A stretch of 64,000 nucleotides of DNA from Dastarcus helophoroides. Its lineage: Eukaryota > Arthropoda > Insecta > Coleoptera > Bothrideridae. The DNA is taken from assembly GCA_028583605.1 (NCBI GenBank), contig CM053337.1, positions 25,778,162 to 25,842,161 on the forward strand, written 5' to 3'. The notes beneath the pieces were generated by a model. That model was not told where the DNA came from. It searched no databases and saw only the letters and a program-made list of their open reading frames with translations. Shown here in pieces: positions 42,535 to 55,379 of the stretch. The translations under genes were made by a program, and so were the position numbers. Position 1 is the stretch's first letter. Each line of letters starts with the position of its first letter.

Positions 42535-43400
42535 AAAAATTTAAAAAATCAACATTTTCAAAAAAGAAGAATTAAGCAAAAAAGGTAAAATCTTTCAAAT
42601 AAGTGTGAAATTCAAAGAAAAAAATCAGTCGCAATTTTTATAGGGTCAAAATTTTGAAAAAAAGGTAAAATGTTTAAAAGGGAAAAAATTTTCAAAAAAA
42701 TAGTGGAATTTAAAAAAATCAAAACTTTCAAAATATCAAAAATTCAAAAATCGAAACTTTCAGAATGGACATTCTTAAAATAATTGAGATTTTAAAAGCA
42801 GAATTTTTTAAAGCAAGTCTAAATTCATAAACAAATAAAAATTTCAAGAAAAGGCCGAAATATTGAAAAACGGAAATTTTCAAAAAAAAGCCCAATTATG
42901 ATGTATGTATTTCCAAAAAATTTAAATTGTAAAAGGGATTTAAATTTTGAAAAAATAAAGTCAAAGATAACAAAGATTTTGTTTTTTAATTTAAAATTTT
43001 ATAAAAGTCGCAAGCCCATAACTTTTAACAATAAAAATTCATAATATTCAAAAAAGAGTCAACATTTTGAGGAAAAGTCGAATGAGAAAATAACTGAGTT
43101 TTTTAAAAAAAAAGCAAACATTTTTAAACAGGTCAAAATGGTCGATAAAAAAATGATAAATTTTCAAAAATCATCAAGGCCAGAATCGAGAATTGCATAC
43201 AAAAATATATTTGGTTTGGATCTAATTTCGACTACAAGCGAAGCTAACAATACATTAATAAAAAATCCCAACATTTCGGGAATAATTTTTAAAATAAAGT
43301 ACCTATTGCACAACAAAAGACTGTTTATGAAATTTCGAGAAAAAGTCTACATGAAAAAAAATTAAAATTTTAGATAAACAAGTAAAAACTAAAAGTGCGA
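42535..43400 (+). repeat. degenerate AT-rich repeat
   Basis: Blocks such as TTTTCAAAAAAAGTCAAAATTT, purine-rich on the + strand, without a regular period. The frame at 43138-43365 is a chance open frame in this material. Confidence 0.65.
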
Positions 43401-45290
43401 AATTTTATTTCGAGGAAAAGTTGAAAATTTGATTAAAAAACTCCTAAATGTTTAAGAATGATTATCAGAATTAAAATAAAAAGTGTTGAGTGATTTGTTT
43501 TGTAAAAATCTCTATTTTACGCTTTCAATTTTTATTATTTTCTTAATTTTAAGAATAAAATTCTTCCGAAAAAAAGAAACCCAAATTTGAAAACTATCCT
43601 CGAGACTTTGAGAAAAAGTCGAAATTTTAAATTCAGAGACTTCGGATATTTTGTATTATGCGATATTACAAAAATTGAATATTTTAATCGAAATTTTGAA
43701 ATAATAGCCACATATGTGTTGACAGTTCTGCATCAAGCTTACACTTTACTTTTCATCGGTCATTGAACTCATAATTGAAGATTGTTTTGTTTAAAAAAAA
43801 ACTTTTATGGGGCGGTATTTTGAAGAGTTGCACAATACGGAGGAAATTTAACGCACGGCCCAGGGAGTTGGGCGCTTAGCCCCATAAAATCCGAATTAGC
43901 TTCCCTAAGTATTCGAATATGATAATTTAGCCATGCAAACAAGGTTTTCATAAATATTTAAATTCCCACAGAAAGCCGAACGCCAGAGTTTCCAAAAAAT
44001 CTAAATTTTAGAAGCAGAAACAATTTACAAAAAAGTCCAGCTTTAAAAGTTTTTAAAAATAAAAATATTCAAAATTGGTTGAAATTAAAAAAGTCAAATT
44101 ATTTAAAAAGTAAAAATTTTCAAAAATTTAAAATTTTGGAAGAGTTGCTATTTTGAAGAAATACGCCAAAGGTTTCAATAATTCAGCCAAGGGCGAGTCG
44201 GGTTTTAGGGTTCCGTGCCAATTACTACAGTAAACGGTCAATAGACCAAATTAAATCATTTTTACTGATGTATGAATTTAAATTTTATCCAAAATTTCTT
44301 TTGTTATAATTGAAAAATGAAAAAAAAAATGTCATATTCCAGATATACACACTTTTTTCTACAATCCATCCAAATATTTCTAGAACTAATAACTGTCTTG
44401 ATGACATCTCTCAGATAAAAAGCATTCATACGCAATTCGCAATAAGTCGATCACTAACATAATTTCTGAGATCGCCTCGGATCGCACCAAAATGTTCGAT
44501 TCCAACAGCACTCACTGCGTTGCCTGCAATTTAATAAACTAGTGCTAACTTCGAAAATATTGATCTAAATGAAGTAATGTAAAAGATAAATTTGATCTGC
44601 ATTCTATCTTTCAGGTAAATCAAGTTTTTGTTTTAAAAAAAGTAAGTATATTGGTTGAAATGCAAGCACCTATTATTTCATAAAATATGTTTTTTTTTCA
44701 ACAACTACAACGATATCGAAAAAACCTGTAGTTTTCCGATAATCTATGGCCCAATACCTACAAATCCTATTAAAATATAAATTTTAGCTTTAGAAACCTA
44801 AGAGAACAGGGGGAACCGGCATTTCTGAATATTTAGCCGTAGCCTTAGGACCATTAGACCGAAAATTATTTAAAAAAAATTTTAGGATCCCTAGAGGTAG
44901 CTATTTCAAATGTTACCTCACACGATATATTAACCAAAACGTGATTTCTCGGAGACAAAATTCACCCCCCAATTTATTATAAAAAAATTTCTTTTTGTAA
45001 TCGTTGGCTAGCGGTATCTAGGTGAGTTATCTGTAATTAACGCTGTGCAAAATTTTAAATTTTTAGGTTACATAGTTTTCGAAGAAAACCTTTTTGTTAC
45101 AGACGAGAGAGTGAGATTATAAGGGTTTAGATTTTTCTTTTTAAGTAAAGTTGAAAAAAATGCGTCAGAATTCTAACAAAGCCACAATTCTCAAAAAAAC
45201 TCAATTTTCGATGAAAATGAAATTTTTTAGTCGATATTTTACAAAAATCAAATTAACTGACATTTACAACCCTTACTTCGTGGCATTCTT
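43401..45290. other. AT-rich intronic stretch
   Basis: No gene is recognised. An 11-bp inverted repeat (TTTTATGGGGC at 43803-43813 and its complement at 43879-43889) frames a GC-richer 65 bp segment; its meaning is unknown. Confidence 0.45.
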
Positions 45291-45296
45291 TAATAT

Positions 45297-45447
45297 TCAT
45301 AACTATTAAACTTTATTAACGATTAAAAAGCAACAGATATTAAAAATATTAAAAACCTGGTCTGGTGTTAGTAAATATTTATCAAAACATTGTGGCATTG
45401 TTAATATCTGTTGCTTTTTAATTGTTAATAAAGCTTAATAATTATGA
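45297..45447. repeat. foldback, family C related
   Basis: Inverted arms of about 48 bp (45297-45343, TTCATAACTATTAAACTTTA...; 45400-45447). The + strand from about 45349 (ACCTGGTCTGGTGTTAGTAA) to 45447 matches the half of family C (29660-29755) that follows GAAA. It therefore keeps the GUC-type triplet and downstream stem I but lacks the core: a 5'-truncated copy joined to an inverted piece of its own 3' end. Confidence 0.75.
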
Positions 45448-45449
45448 AA

Positions 45450-47423
45450 AGACAAATTATTAAAATTATTCCAATTTTCCAATTAAAATTCGAGAACAAT
45501 TTAACATTTCTATAAAAACTTTGTAAAAGCTTTAAATTATGAAATAAATAGAATTTTACAATAAAAGCGAAAATATACAAAAAAATGTTTTTTTAAAGAT
45601 AAATATTAAGAAATCAGTCGAGAAGAGCGGATAAAACTTTTAAAAATTTTAAAATTAAGATTTTCAAAAAAAATTCCAAGACATTCGAAATCTTCAAAAG
45701 TTTAAAGAGCTGACTTTTTCACAAAGTTCTGTTATTCTAGCATCAAGGTAAGGATTACTGATTTCAATTGCAACAAATTATGTGAAAACAAAATGAATTT
45801 CCTTACTTTATTTACACAATTGCTCGCATGTCGACCAAAGCAATATACTAGTTTTGAAAAAACTCGATACATATTTCAAATTTTTTATTTTAATCTGGAA
45901 ATTTAGCTTCGAAACAAATTTAAAATGAAAATTTCAACTTAAGCGTTGAAATTCGAGTATAAAATTTAAACAAGATTAAGACGTGCATTTTTATCGAATT
46001 TGATTTCAGCAGTGCCTAAAAGTGTGAAAAAACGAATTTACGGTTATCTAGAAATTAAAAAATTTTGAATTCTTAGCTGTTTAAGAATTTTTGCTTATTT
46101 AAAATCAAAACTCAAAAATTCGATATTTTTTCGTGAAAATTCCTGATTGATATCTTAATTTCATGAGAATAATTATTCTCAAGTTTTTGATCATAAAATC
46201 GAAATATTTGGAAAAAAGTTGGAGCTTACATTGGCAAATTTAGGCTTTAACTCGAAACTTTGAGTTGATCTTACAGTTTGAAATGTTTATTCAATTCTCG
46301 AAATTGAGAATTTTAGAGGAAATTGTCGAGATTTCAAGTTATTTCGTAAAACTTTTGCAGTACTTTATGAAGTAGAAATTTGGGGATAGAAATTAAACTT
46401 TCAATAAGTTTTGGAAATTTTAAATTTTTTTTCAAATTTACCGCTCTGTCTTGAAATTTTGTCACCTCGAAATTATCAATGCTATTCTTAAAAACTGAAG
46501 TTTAAATTCGCGATTGTCTTATAAATCTCGAGATAAAGTTATTGAAATAGAAACTTTGAAGGCCGCATTTTATTTACTATTTCAAAGTTTCCTAAACGAA
46601 TTCCAGAAGTCGCTGTTAAAAAGAAAATTCTAAATGAAACATTCTAAATTTACAAATAAATCGAAATTCTAAAACTTTTAATTTCAGTTTTGTTTCGGCA
46701 CTAATTCCAGAATTAATAAAATTTCCTTTTACTATCAGGAGTTTTTGATAGTATTTTAGTCAAATATTATTTTCTGTTTTTTTTTCTATAATTTCTTCGC
46801 TCTTTTACATACATATCCAATTTAATTTTTTTTAGGCTCCATAGAAATATAATTAAATCAGCCCATACGTTTGTTTACTTTGCGATATGATCATCCCATC
46901 AAAAATCTTAGTTTTTAGGTAAACCTTTACAATTAAAAGATAAGTGTTAGGATGGTAGCATTGAAAACGCATTAAATGATGTAGAGTTGACAGAATTCAG
47001 ATATTGTTTGATACTGTATGGGATGACAATGACCGTGACTGATAAATCTGATAAAAATTTCATGCGGTTTTAAATGTGAAAGATTTATAAGTGGGGTCGG
47101 TTTTTTCCAGCACTCCCTCAGGCATAGAAACGCATACAACATAACACCTTCCCCCTGCAAAAAGCACGGTTCATTATAGAGTCGAATGCCTACCATAAAT
47201 GTTTAATGAAGAGCGATGATGCCGACGTCTCGCACTTAATATAGATTAGCAATATTTTGCTCTTATTGGGTACCTTTGGATCTCATTATTATTAAAAAAA
47301 CTGTTTTTAATTATCCACAAAAACTGTAAAAGTATAAATTCGTTAAAACAACCGAAAGGGCATACCGAGTTTTGGTTTTACAGCTTACATTTAAATTTTA
47401 CACTTTTTGCGACTCTTTAAAGT
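45450..47423. other. AT-rich intronic stretch
   Basis: Mostly AT-rich repeat-like DNA in short blocks. Nothing coding is supportable. The frame at 46972-47196 is not similar to any family I know. Confidence 0.45.
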
Positions 47424-47653
47424 TATTCCATTCCTGTTGAGTGGTATTTTCTTCTCCAGTTGCTTCTTCCAGAAGTCTAAATTTTCAATTAGCTTTTTTC
47501 GTTAAGAGATGGCAATCTTTATAGATTGCTCCAAACATCGTTTGCGTTAGATCTACAAAAGATTGCCATTCCTTAACAAAAAAAGATAATTGAAAATTTA
47601 GACTTTTGGAAGAAGCCACTGGCGAAGAAAATACCACTCAACAGGAATGGAAT
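47424..47653. repeat. foldback with about 96-bp arms
   Basis: Arms 47424-47520 and 47558-47653 are reverse complements with a few mismatches and indels. Outer bases are TATTCCATTCCTGTTGAGTG / inverse, and inner bases GGCAATCTTT / inverse. The loop is 37 nt. No coding content, no hammerhead-like core and no clear target-site duplication. It could be a foldback element or a source of double-stranded RNA. Confidence 0.82.
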
Positions 47654-48198
47654 TAAAAAAATTTCGCAAAGAAGATACGGAGAATATCTAGTTTGAAGTA
47701 AATTGCAAAGTTTAAGAAGAAAACCGGAAAATTCGGCTTCAAGCCAGTATTTCTTAAAACCACCATTTTTCTCGAACGGACAGACATAATTTTCAATTCA
47801 ATTAGAAAATTGATAGAAACCTAGATTTCAATATAAATATTTTTACTAAAACTATGACTTAAATATCAAAATTTTCGCGAACTTCTATTTTTTACAGAAA
47901 GGGATGATTTGGTTTATCGTAAGCGTAGTACACCCTGTCTAGTTAATGATTTATGACATTGAACAATTTTACAAGAATTTCCAGTTTAATCACGATATTA
48001 TGCTGCTTAAAATATTTCAATCAAAGAGATTTTCTATTGATATCTTCTATAAAATTTGTTTCTATTCAAATTATCAACATTCGACACGACTGATTTCTTT
48101 TAAATGATGATTCGTATCCTAAATTAATCTGAAAATTTCGACTTTAAATCAGAAATTTCCAAAATAAAGTAAGAGGAAACTAGAAGTCCCAAGTTTAT
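47654..48198. other. no recognised feature
   Basis: AT-rich DNA. ACACCCTGTCTAG at about 47930 resembles a DD41D-type terminus, but no partner is found. Confidence 0.45.
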
Positions 48199-48438
48199 CC
48201 CTTTCGCGCCGAAGACCGTATATTCCCGTGTTAAAAAAAATGTGACAAATAGTCGAATACTGTATTTATCCGAATTATATTTTTAAATTAGTACAATATT
48301 CTTACAAAGACGCCGATTATCGTACTTTTCCGGTAAATGTATGCTATAACGACGAAGACCATACGATTCCGTAAACCTTGAAAAGTGCCCGCCTTATGGG
48401 CATACTTAAAAATAGGAAAATAGCATGTCGCGAAAGGG
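48199..48438. mobile_element. piggyBac-like MITE
   Basis: A 240-bp element with short inverted ends CCCTTTCGCG / CGCGAAAGGG. The right end is followed by TTAA (48439-48442) and the left preceded by TTAT (48195-48198), consistent with a TTAA target that has one mutation. Subterminal repeats GAAGACCGTATATTCCCGT and GAAGACCATACGATTCCGTA occur near the left end and centre. CCC...GGG ends with TTAA are typical of piggyBac. There is no coding capacity. Confidence 0.72.
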
Positions 48439-48625
48439 TTAAATCCGACATTTCGAGATTAAAGCAGAAGTTTTGAGATTCAATTTTAAATTTTGAAGCA
48501 AATAATTTTTTTTGAAATCGGTCAACAATGCCTACTTTCTCGCTGCAAATTTATGTCCAAAAACACGTTATTCCAGTATTTTAGTCAGTTGCTAAGGAAT
48601 CATCGCAAAACAGTCCAAGAGAGTT

Positions 48626-50545
48626 TCCTTTTTTTAAAAGTGTAATCCACTCGCCAAGGGCAACCCCATTATGATTTCAAAGCACTGTGAGTAGGATGCG
48701 AAAACAAGGATAGATTGTAATTTTGGAGGAAAATTCCATTTGGTAACGAGTTCCATAGCTTGGAAGTTCTATAGAAAGAAGAGTCTCCGTAGACAGAAGT
48801 CCTCACTGTATCAAGCTGGACCGCACAGGAATTTGATGTCTTCGACTGTCTTGCATGTCTCAAAAATCTTTCCGTTGGGGGATCAATTCTATTAGTTCCT
48901 GGGAGAATTTCCCATGATAATATTTGTAGAAAGGATACAAGTCACCAACCATCCGCCTGTGCTTTAGTGTTTCGAGAGAATCGGTCAAACTCTCGTCCTC
49001 AATTAGGTGAATTGCTCTTCTTTGCATTAAATGCAAAAGAGCTGTGCTTTGGATCTGAACTCCAAACATAAGAAGAGTATTCTAGTGTTGGCCTAACTTG
49101 TGCTTTGAAAAGTGTGAGTACCTGATGAGATGTAAAGTACTTTTTAGCTCTGAAGAGAAAGTTAGCTTCTGAGGGATGGATCTGGTAATGGCGCGCACAT
49201 GATCATCTCAAGAAAATTTAGTGCTTGCATTTACTAATAGGTAAGACAGATTAGATCCCATCTGAAGGGATTTTACCATCGATTAGTATGTTTGTTTCAT
49301 TATCCCTTGATGGTTTCTTAAACCGCGGCCTGAATTTTTGGAGCGTTGAAGTCGATCAGATTTTTCTTATTCCATTCCAGATAATTTAAAGATCTCGAAT
49401 AATCATTTGAATTGGCTGTTCCCTTATACGATCTGAAGCACCGGCGGATAATGTTTTGTCGAAGATAAAAGATGACACCAGACTACTATCATCTGCGTAG
49501 CTGTATATAGGATTGAAAGTTAAAACTAGGAGATCATTTATGTGTAACAGAAACAGAGCAGGAGACAAAACAGACCCCTGAGGCACTCCTTCGTCACTCG
49601 CAAATGTCTCGGTTGAGATGACATCGACGACTACCTGAAGAGATCTGTCAGCGAGAAAATCGGATATCAAATGATAGAGTCTAGGAGGATGTTAATTTGA
49701 CGACAAGAGCTCGGACTCTGTCAAAGGACTTTGAGATATCCAATGCCACAATCCTAGCTTCACCATGTTTTTCCATAGCTGAGTTACAATGATGAGTAAC
49801 ATATGCCAGTAAATCGCCAGTTGAGCGTTGCTGTATGAAACCATATCACCTGTCCGAGATGATTCTATTCTCCTCCAGATATTCGAGAATCTCGATGTTG
49901 TTAACCTTTTCTATACCTTAGATATAATGAGCAACAAAGATATAGGACAATACACAGTTGTTAGCCAGATTCCTTTTCCCCCTTTTAGGGTGCATCCTAG
50001 TAGATTTCCAGATGTTAGGGAATACACCTTTGTTGTAAAAGTCTGTAAACAATTTGCTTAGGACATGAGTTAACTTTGGAGCGCACTTCTTAAGGACAAT
50101 AGCGGGGATACCATCAAGGCCAGAAGCTTTCGAGTGTCGAGCTCAAGAAGAATATTCCTGATTGTACGTTGTTTGAAAACAAGTTCAGGCATCGAAGTGC
50201 CAACCTTTAGAAGAATAGGAGGCTCCGCGTTTCGAGAGTCAAATTTGGAATTTTCAGCAAACATTAAGGCTAGCATGCCAGCCTTTTTCTTGGAAGTAGT
50301 CGCAATATTGTTATTGTCATCAAGTAAAAGTAGAAAATTTAAAGATGTAAAATTCTTTCCAATCGGCTTTGCAAATCCCCAAAAAGACCTGGAACCGTTG
50401 GGACCGTTGATAAGCCTCTGGCGCAATCTACGATCGAAATCACATTCGCTTTCCGCCTTTAGAAAAAAAGTAGGTAAATTTGATAATGACAGTGGCAACG
50501 AAAAATGTCATAAATTTATAAAAATTTCTGAATTGAAGTAATGTA
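48626..50545 (-). mobile_element. LINE, CR1/jockey group, largest copy
   Basis: This is the longest copy of the family also at 3067, 5099, 11356 and 12645. On the minus strand, 50070-50498 holds the fingers region (GPNGSRSFWGFAKPIG; ILLELDTRKLL). 49386-49670 holds the palm, with SDFLADRSLQVVVDVIS, GVPQGSVLSPALFLLHINDL and the intact catalytic YADDS motif. 48860-49069 and 48669-48863 hold the thumb and tail (RRAIHLIEDESLTDSLETL; LWNSLPNGIF). The 3' UTR ends in a T-run (+ strand, 48628-48637). The endonuclease is absent and the ORF is broken at several points. Confidence 0.88.
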
Positions 50546-51259
50546 CTGATTTTGATTTTAGAAGAAACAGTACTTGTATTTTGTAATAGAAGCATATTTT
50601 CGGACTTGGCTGCTTGTTAGCCTTGTCTTACGCCTCGGCCACAATTTTCATTGTCGTCCGGGGATGCAAAAGTGTTTACTACTAGATACACAACATACTG
50701 CCTGTAAGATTTAAACTTCACTTTAGTCCTAAATTTTCAGAAGAAATGTTAAACTTTTATAGTGGAATCCAACTTTTGACTTCTTTTCGAAATATTGAGT
50801 ATATTCTGGAACTTTAAAATAAGTTGAAATTTAAACTAACAATTTCTGATTTTCAAAAAGGAAGTAATGTGAAAATCTCCAGTTTAAAATTAAATTTTCG
50901 ACAAAATCTTGAGTTACGTAGAGTCGAATTTGGCTTTCTTTGCAATTTTGAGGGAAAGGTGGTATTGAGTTGGTAAGTCTAATTTTTCACTTTTTTCCGG
51001 TATTTTGAAGTGTAAATAAAGGATTAAATTTTGAGCTTTGGGTTAATATTTTCCGGAAAAATCGAAATTTTAGGTTTAAACCGTAAAACCAACACCCAAG
51101 GCATTTTTGATTTTATCAGAGATTTTTCTAGTATTTTCTGTTATCTCTTACATTTTACATTTGGTTTCTTTGCTTCAGAATTTAGATTCTTTTTTGGTAC
51201 TGTCTATTTTTGGAGAAATCAATTTTTTTGAAAATTTTTACTATTTTTAGGTAAGCAAA
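50546..51259. other. no recognised feature
   Basis: AT-rich intronic DNA. A short less AT-biased piece lies at 50610-50670 (GCCTTGTCTTACGCCTCGGC), of unknown nature. Confidence 0.45.
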
Positions 51260-53604
51260 ATATCTACTCGCAGAAGAGTAATTTCGCATTATATTTAAAG
51301 AGTTTTGAGCTTTTTTAAATTTCAACTTTTTTCGAAATATGAACTTTTTTTGACCTTTTGAATATTTCGATTTTTTTTTACATTTCGATCTTTTTTGGAT
51401 ATTTAGACTTTTTTAATAAATTCGTCTTTTCTGAAAATTTTAACTTTTAATTTTTAGGTACAATCCACTCGCATAGTTTGATTTCGAATTTTATAACATT
51501 TTGATTTTTTTTATTTAATTTTCACTCTTTATCCAAAAATGAATTCTTTGACCTCTTAAAAATGCCGATTGTTAATCAGTTATAATTTATAAAAGATGTT
51601 AGAGATAAATATAACCAAAATGCAGACCTTTTCCAAATATTAACTTTTTCTGAAAATTTCGACTTTTAGAAAATTTTCTTTTTTTGAAATTTTATTGAAA
51701 TTACTAAAAAATTTGACATTTCCTTTTAAAAATCTGATTTATATTTTGTTAATCTGGATATATAAGATTTTCAATTTTTTTTCCAAAAGGGAAGTGGTAA
51801 ACTTTTTGTTAAAGTTTTGACTTGTCTGAAAATTTCGACTTTGAGTATGAATCCCAAAATTTTCTTCAAATTTCGACCGTTTTGAAGATTTGACTTTTTT
51901 GAGAATTTTCACTTTCTAAAAAATGGTTTATGCAGACGTCTAATGTGTTTAAAGAATTTCCTTCCTTAAAAATCTCGATTTATCTCAAAATTTTGATTAA
52001 TTTAAGAATTTCTATTATTTTGAAAATTTAACGTTTTTTTTGAATTTTGGCTAGTTTTGCTAATTTCAACCTTTGTTAAAATTTCTAATTTTTAACTAAA
52101 AATTTCCATTTTTTTAAAAAGTTGGACATTTTTTTAATGTTTGATTATTTTTTTGTTTGAAAATATCGAGTTAACAAAATGTTACTTTTTTAATTCCCAA
52201 ATTCTTAAAAAATTGACTTTTTAAAAGTCCTGATTTATTTGGTGATTTTAAATTTTCAAAATTTTCACCTTTGTCTAAAAGGAAACTGAATTTTTTTTTA
52301 CTTTTTTCGAATTTTAACATTTAACAAAAATTTCAAATTTTATTCAAAATTCCGATATTTACTTCAATATTACTTTAATTTTCTTGTAAATTTGCCCTCT
52401 TTTCTAAAATGTCGATTTTGTAAAAATGTCTATGAATATACATTTCTAATGTCTTAAAAAAGATAATTTTTTTAGAAGTTTTCTATTTTTCCCAAATTTT
52501 TGTCTTTATTTAAAAACAGTTTTTTGTAAATTTTAGACTACTTTTGCTAACGTCAACCTTTTTTAAAAATCCCCAATTTTCAGAAAATGTTTGTCTCTTT
52601 TCAAAATATGGACTTTTTCTCGAAGTTCTGACTTTTTTTGGAAAATTTAGACGTTTACAACCTTTCAACTTTTTTTAAATTCTAAAATTCTTTTAAAATT
52701 TGACCTGTTAAGAATCCTGAATTATATCTTGGATATTTGGAATTTGAATGATTTTTATTGTTTTTTGTAAAAGGAAAGTGGAATTTTTTTCTAAATTTTG
52801 ATTTTTTTCTGAACATTTCGATCTTTTCTAAAAGTTTTCACTTTTTTTTGAAATTTTTTAAATATTTCACTTTTTTGAAGAATTTTTTTTTGTTGAAAAT
52901 TTTGATTTATTTAAGACTTAGTTTCTAAAAATTATCTCGTCCTAAATATAGTATAGCATTTATCTCGAAGTTTTGATTCTTTCCGAAAGTTTCCATTTCT
53001 TTAAAAATTCAGATTGTCTCTCGAAGTTTTAGCTTTGTTATTTTAATATTTTTTAAAAAATTTGATTATTACACAATTTTATAATTTTTCAAAAGGTGTG
53101 CTTTATTTTAAAAGGGAAGACTTTTGATATTTTCTTAAATTATTATCTTTTTTGATAATTTGGATCTTTTCCACATTCATGCAGAATATTCACTTTTATA
53201 AAAAGGTTTGGTTTCTTGAAAATGTACAGTTTTTTCAAAAATATCACTTTTTTAGAAAGTTTCAATATTTTTAAAATTTATTCTAGAAATTTTGACTTTT
53301 TTGTAAATCTGACATTTTTTAAAAATTCAAACTTCCATGTTTCGAGTTTTTTTCAAGAATTTTTTTTGAAAATTTCATTTTTTTTAATCCTAATTTTTGA
53401 AAATTTTACAGTTTTAAATATAGCATTTATCTCGAGGTTTCGACTTTCTCCGAAAGTTTCCAATTTTTTTAAAATTCAGATTATCTCTTGAAATTTTATT
53501 TTTGTTATTTTAATATTTCTTAAAAAATTTGATTATTACAAAATTTCACCTTTTGAATGTTCCTGATATTTCGAATTATGACAATTTTGTCCATTTTTCG
53601 AAAG

Positions 53605-53906
53605 TCCAAAGAAGGTTTAGAACATCGGCAATTAAATAAATAATTACGCGATACGTATTTCGCCAGCAGAACTGGCATTTTTAAGCGCACTAATCTTAAA
53701 AGATTAGCAAAAGATGCATCGACGTCATCTGCATTGAGATTCAAATCGATCTTTTGCTAATCTTTTAAGATTAGTGCGCTTGAAAATGCCAGTTCTGCTG
53801 GCGAAATACATATCGCGTAATTATTTATTTAATTGCCGATGTGGTAAAGGGGTGAAACCTTCTTTGGACTTAATCACAAGCCACAGTGTATAGTTCAGTG
53901 CTTTAG
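53605..53906. mobile_element. foldback family D with 13-bp TSD
   Basis: A 302-bp insertion in the AT-rich repeat, flanked by CATTTTTCGAAAG (53592-53604) and CATTTTTCAAAAG (53907-53919), a 13-bp duplication with one change. The inserted DNA is a foldback: left arm to 53715, 33-nt loop, right arm 53749-53871, plus a 35-bp tail. Each arm carries a decayed hammerhead-like motif. No oligo-A tail. Variable 10-15-bp duplications are typical of target-primed reverse transcription. Confidence 0.78.
53774..53819 (+). ncRNA. decayed hammerhead-like motif, family D
   Basis: Plus strand: stem I GUGCGC, UUGAAAA in place of CUGANGA, an extra U, perfect stem II GCCAG/CUGGC with loop UUCUG, GAAA, stem III AUA/UAU with loop CA, triplet AUC, then GCGUAA (pairs with the stem I strand). 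Two core positions are mutated, so activity is unlikely. The left arm (about 53648-53696, minus) has the same layout. Confidence 0.4.
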
Positions 53907-55379
53907 CATTTTTCAAAAGGTGTGCTTTATTTTAAAGGGAAGGGATTTTGATATTTTCTCAAATTATTATCTTTTTTGAAAATTTGGATATTTTCCACAT
54001 TTATGCAGAATGTCCACTTTTATAAAAAAGTCTGTTTTCTTGAAAATTTTGAGTTTTCTTAAAAATATCACTTTTTTATAAACTTTCGAACCTTTTTCAA
54101 TATTTTTAAAATTTACTCTAGAAATTTTGACAATTTTGTAAATCTGACATTTTTTTAAAAATTTAAGCTTTTCTAGATTTTAAGCTTTTTTAAGAATTTT
54201 TCTTTAAAAATTTCAATTTTTTTTTGGTCTTAATTTTTAAAAATTCTACCTTTTTAAACATAGCATTTATCTCGAAATTTTGACTTTTTCCGAAGGTTTC
54301 AAATTTTTTTTAAAATTTAGAATATCTCTCAAAATTTTAGCTTTAATATTTTGATATTTCTTAAAAAATTTGATTGTTACAAAAGTTCACCGTTTGAATT
54401 TTTCCGATATTTCGAATTATGACAATTTTGTACATATTTCGAAAGGTTTGCTTTATTTTAAAATGGAAGAATTTTTATATTTGCTTAAATTATATATAAC
54501 CTTGTTTGAAAATTTGTATATTTTCACTTATATGGAAAAGTCTGGTTTTTTGAAAATTTAGATTTTTTAAAAATGTCACTTTTTTAGAAAATTTTAAAGC
54601 TTTTTTAATACTTTTAAAAGTTTCTCTAGAGGTTTTGACTTTTTAAAAGATTTAACTTAGTAATTCGACTTTTCTAAAAACTTATAGATTTTAACTTCTT
54701 TTGTGAAATTGACCTTTTAAAATTTTGCGTATTCTTTAAAAAGTTTTGTCATTTTAACATTTCTACTTAAGATGTATTTTTTTTAAATAACGAATTTTTC
54801 TTCAAATAACAATTTTACAGAAAAATTTTACTTTTTGTAAAATTGCGATTGGCTTTCAAGGTTTTTTTAAGTTTTGACAATATTCATTAATAAAAAATAT
54901 TCACTCTTTTCGAATTTTTTTAAAAATTTAACGTTTTGCCGACCTCTTTTAAAATTTGAATTGCTTTTTAGTAGAATGTTTTGACTTATAAAAGTTTTAT
55001 CTTTTTCAAAAACTTCGGCTTGTTTTCAAATTTCTGACACTTTCTTAAAAATTTCAACTTATATTTGAAAATTAACTTTCTCGTTATGACCCTTCTTTAA
55101 AATTTGAATCCTTGAAAAATTTCGATATTCTTGAAAATGTTGCATTTTGTAATTTTTTTGTAAATTTAGCTTTTTTTGAGTAGTTCGAACTTTAAGAAAT
55201 TTTCGTCGTTCTTCAAAATGAAAATTTTTACTGAAAGTTTTGAATGTTTTTTGAAGATTTTGTTTTTTTTTTAATTTGGAAAATATAGTTTTGAAAATTT
55301 TACTTTGTGGAAAGTTGGAACCATTTTTTTTTCAACATTTTCACGGTTTTTAAGATGCTAGTTTGGGTGTGGTTACTAA

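Larger units (their letters stand above)
51260..55360 (-). repeat. degenerate AT-rich repeat, opposite orientation
   Basis: Same repeat type as 34425-37790, but pyrimidine-rich on the + strand (TTTTGAAAATTTTGACTTTTT blocks). It includes tandem units of about 510-530 bp that begin AAAAGGTGTGCTTTATTTTA: 53095-53604, 53915-54440, and a third, more diverged, from about 54440. An ordered tandem duplication is therefore superimposed on the irregular array. Confidence 0.72.
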
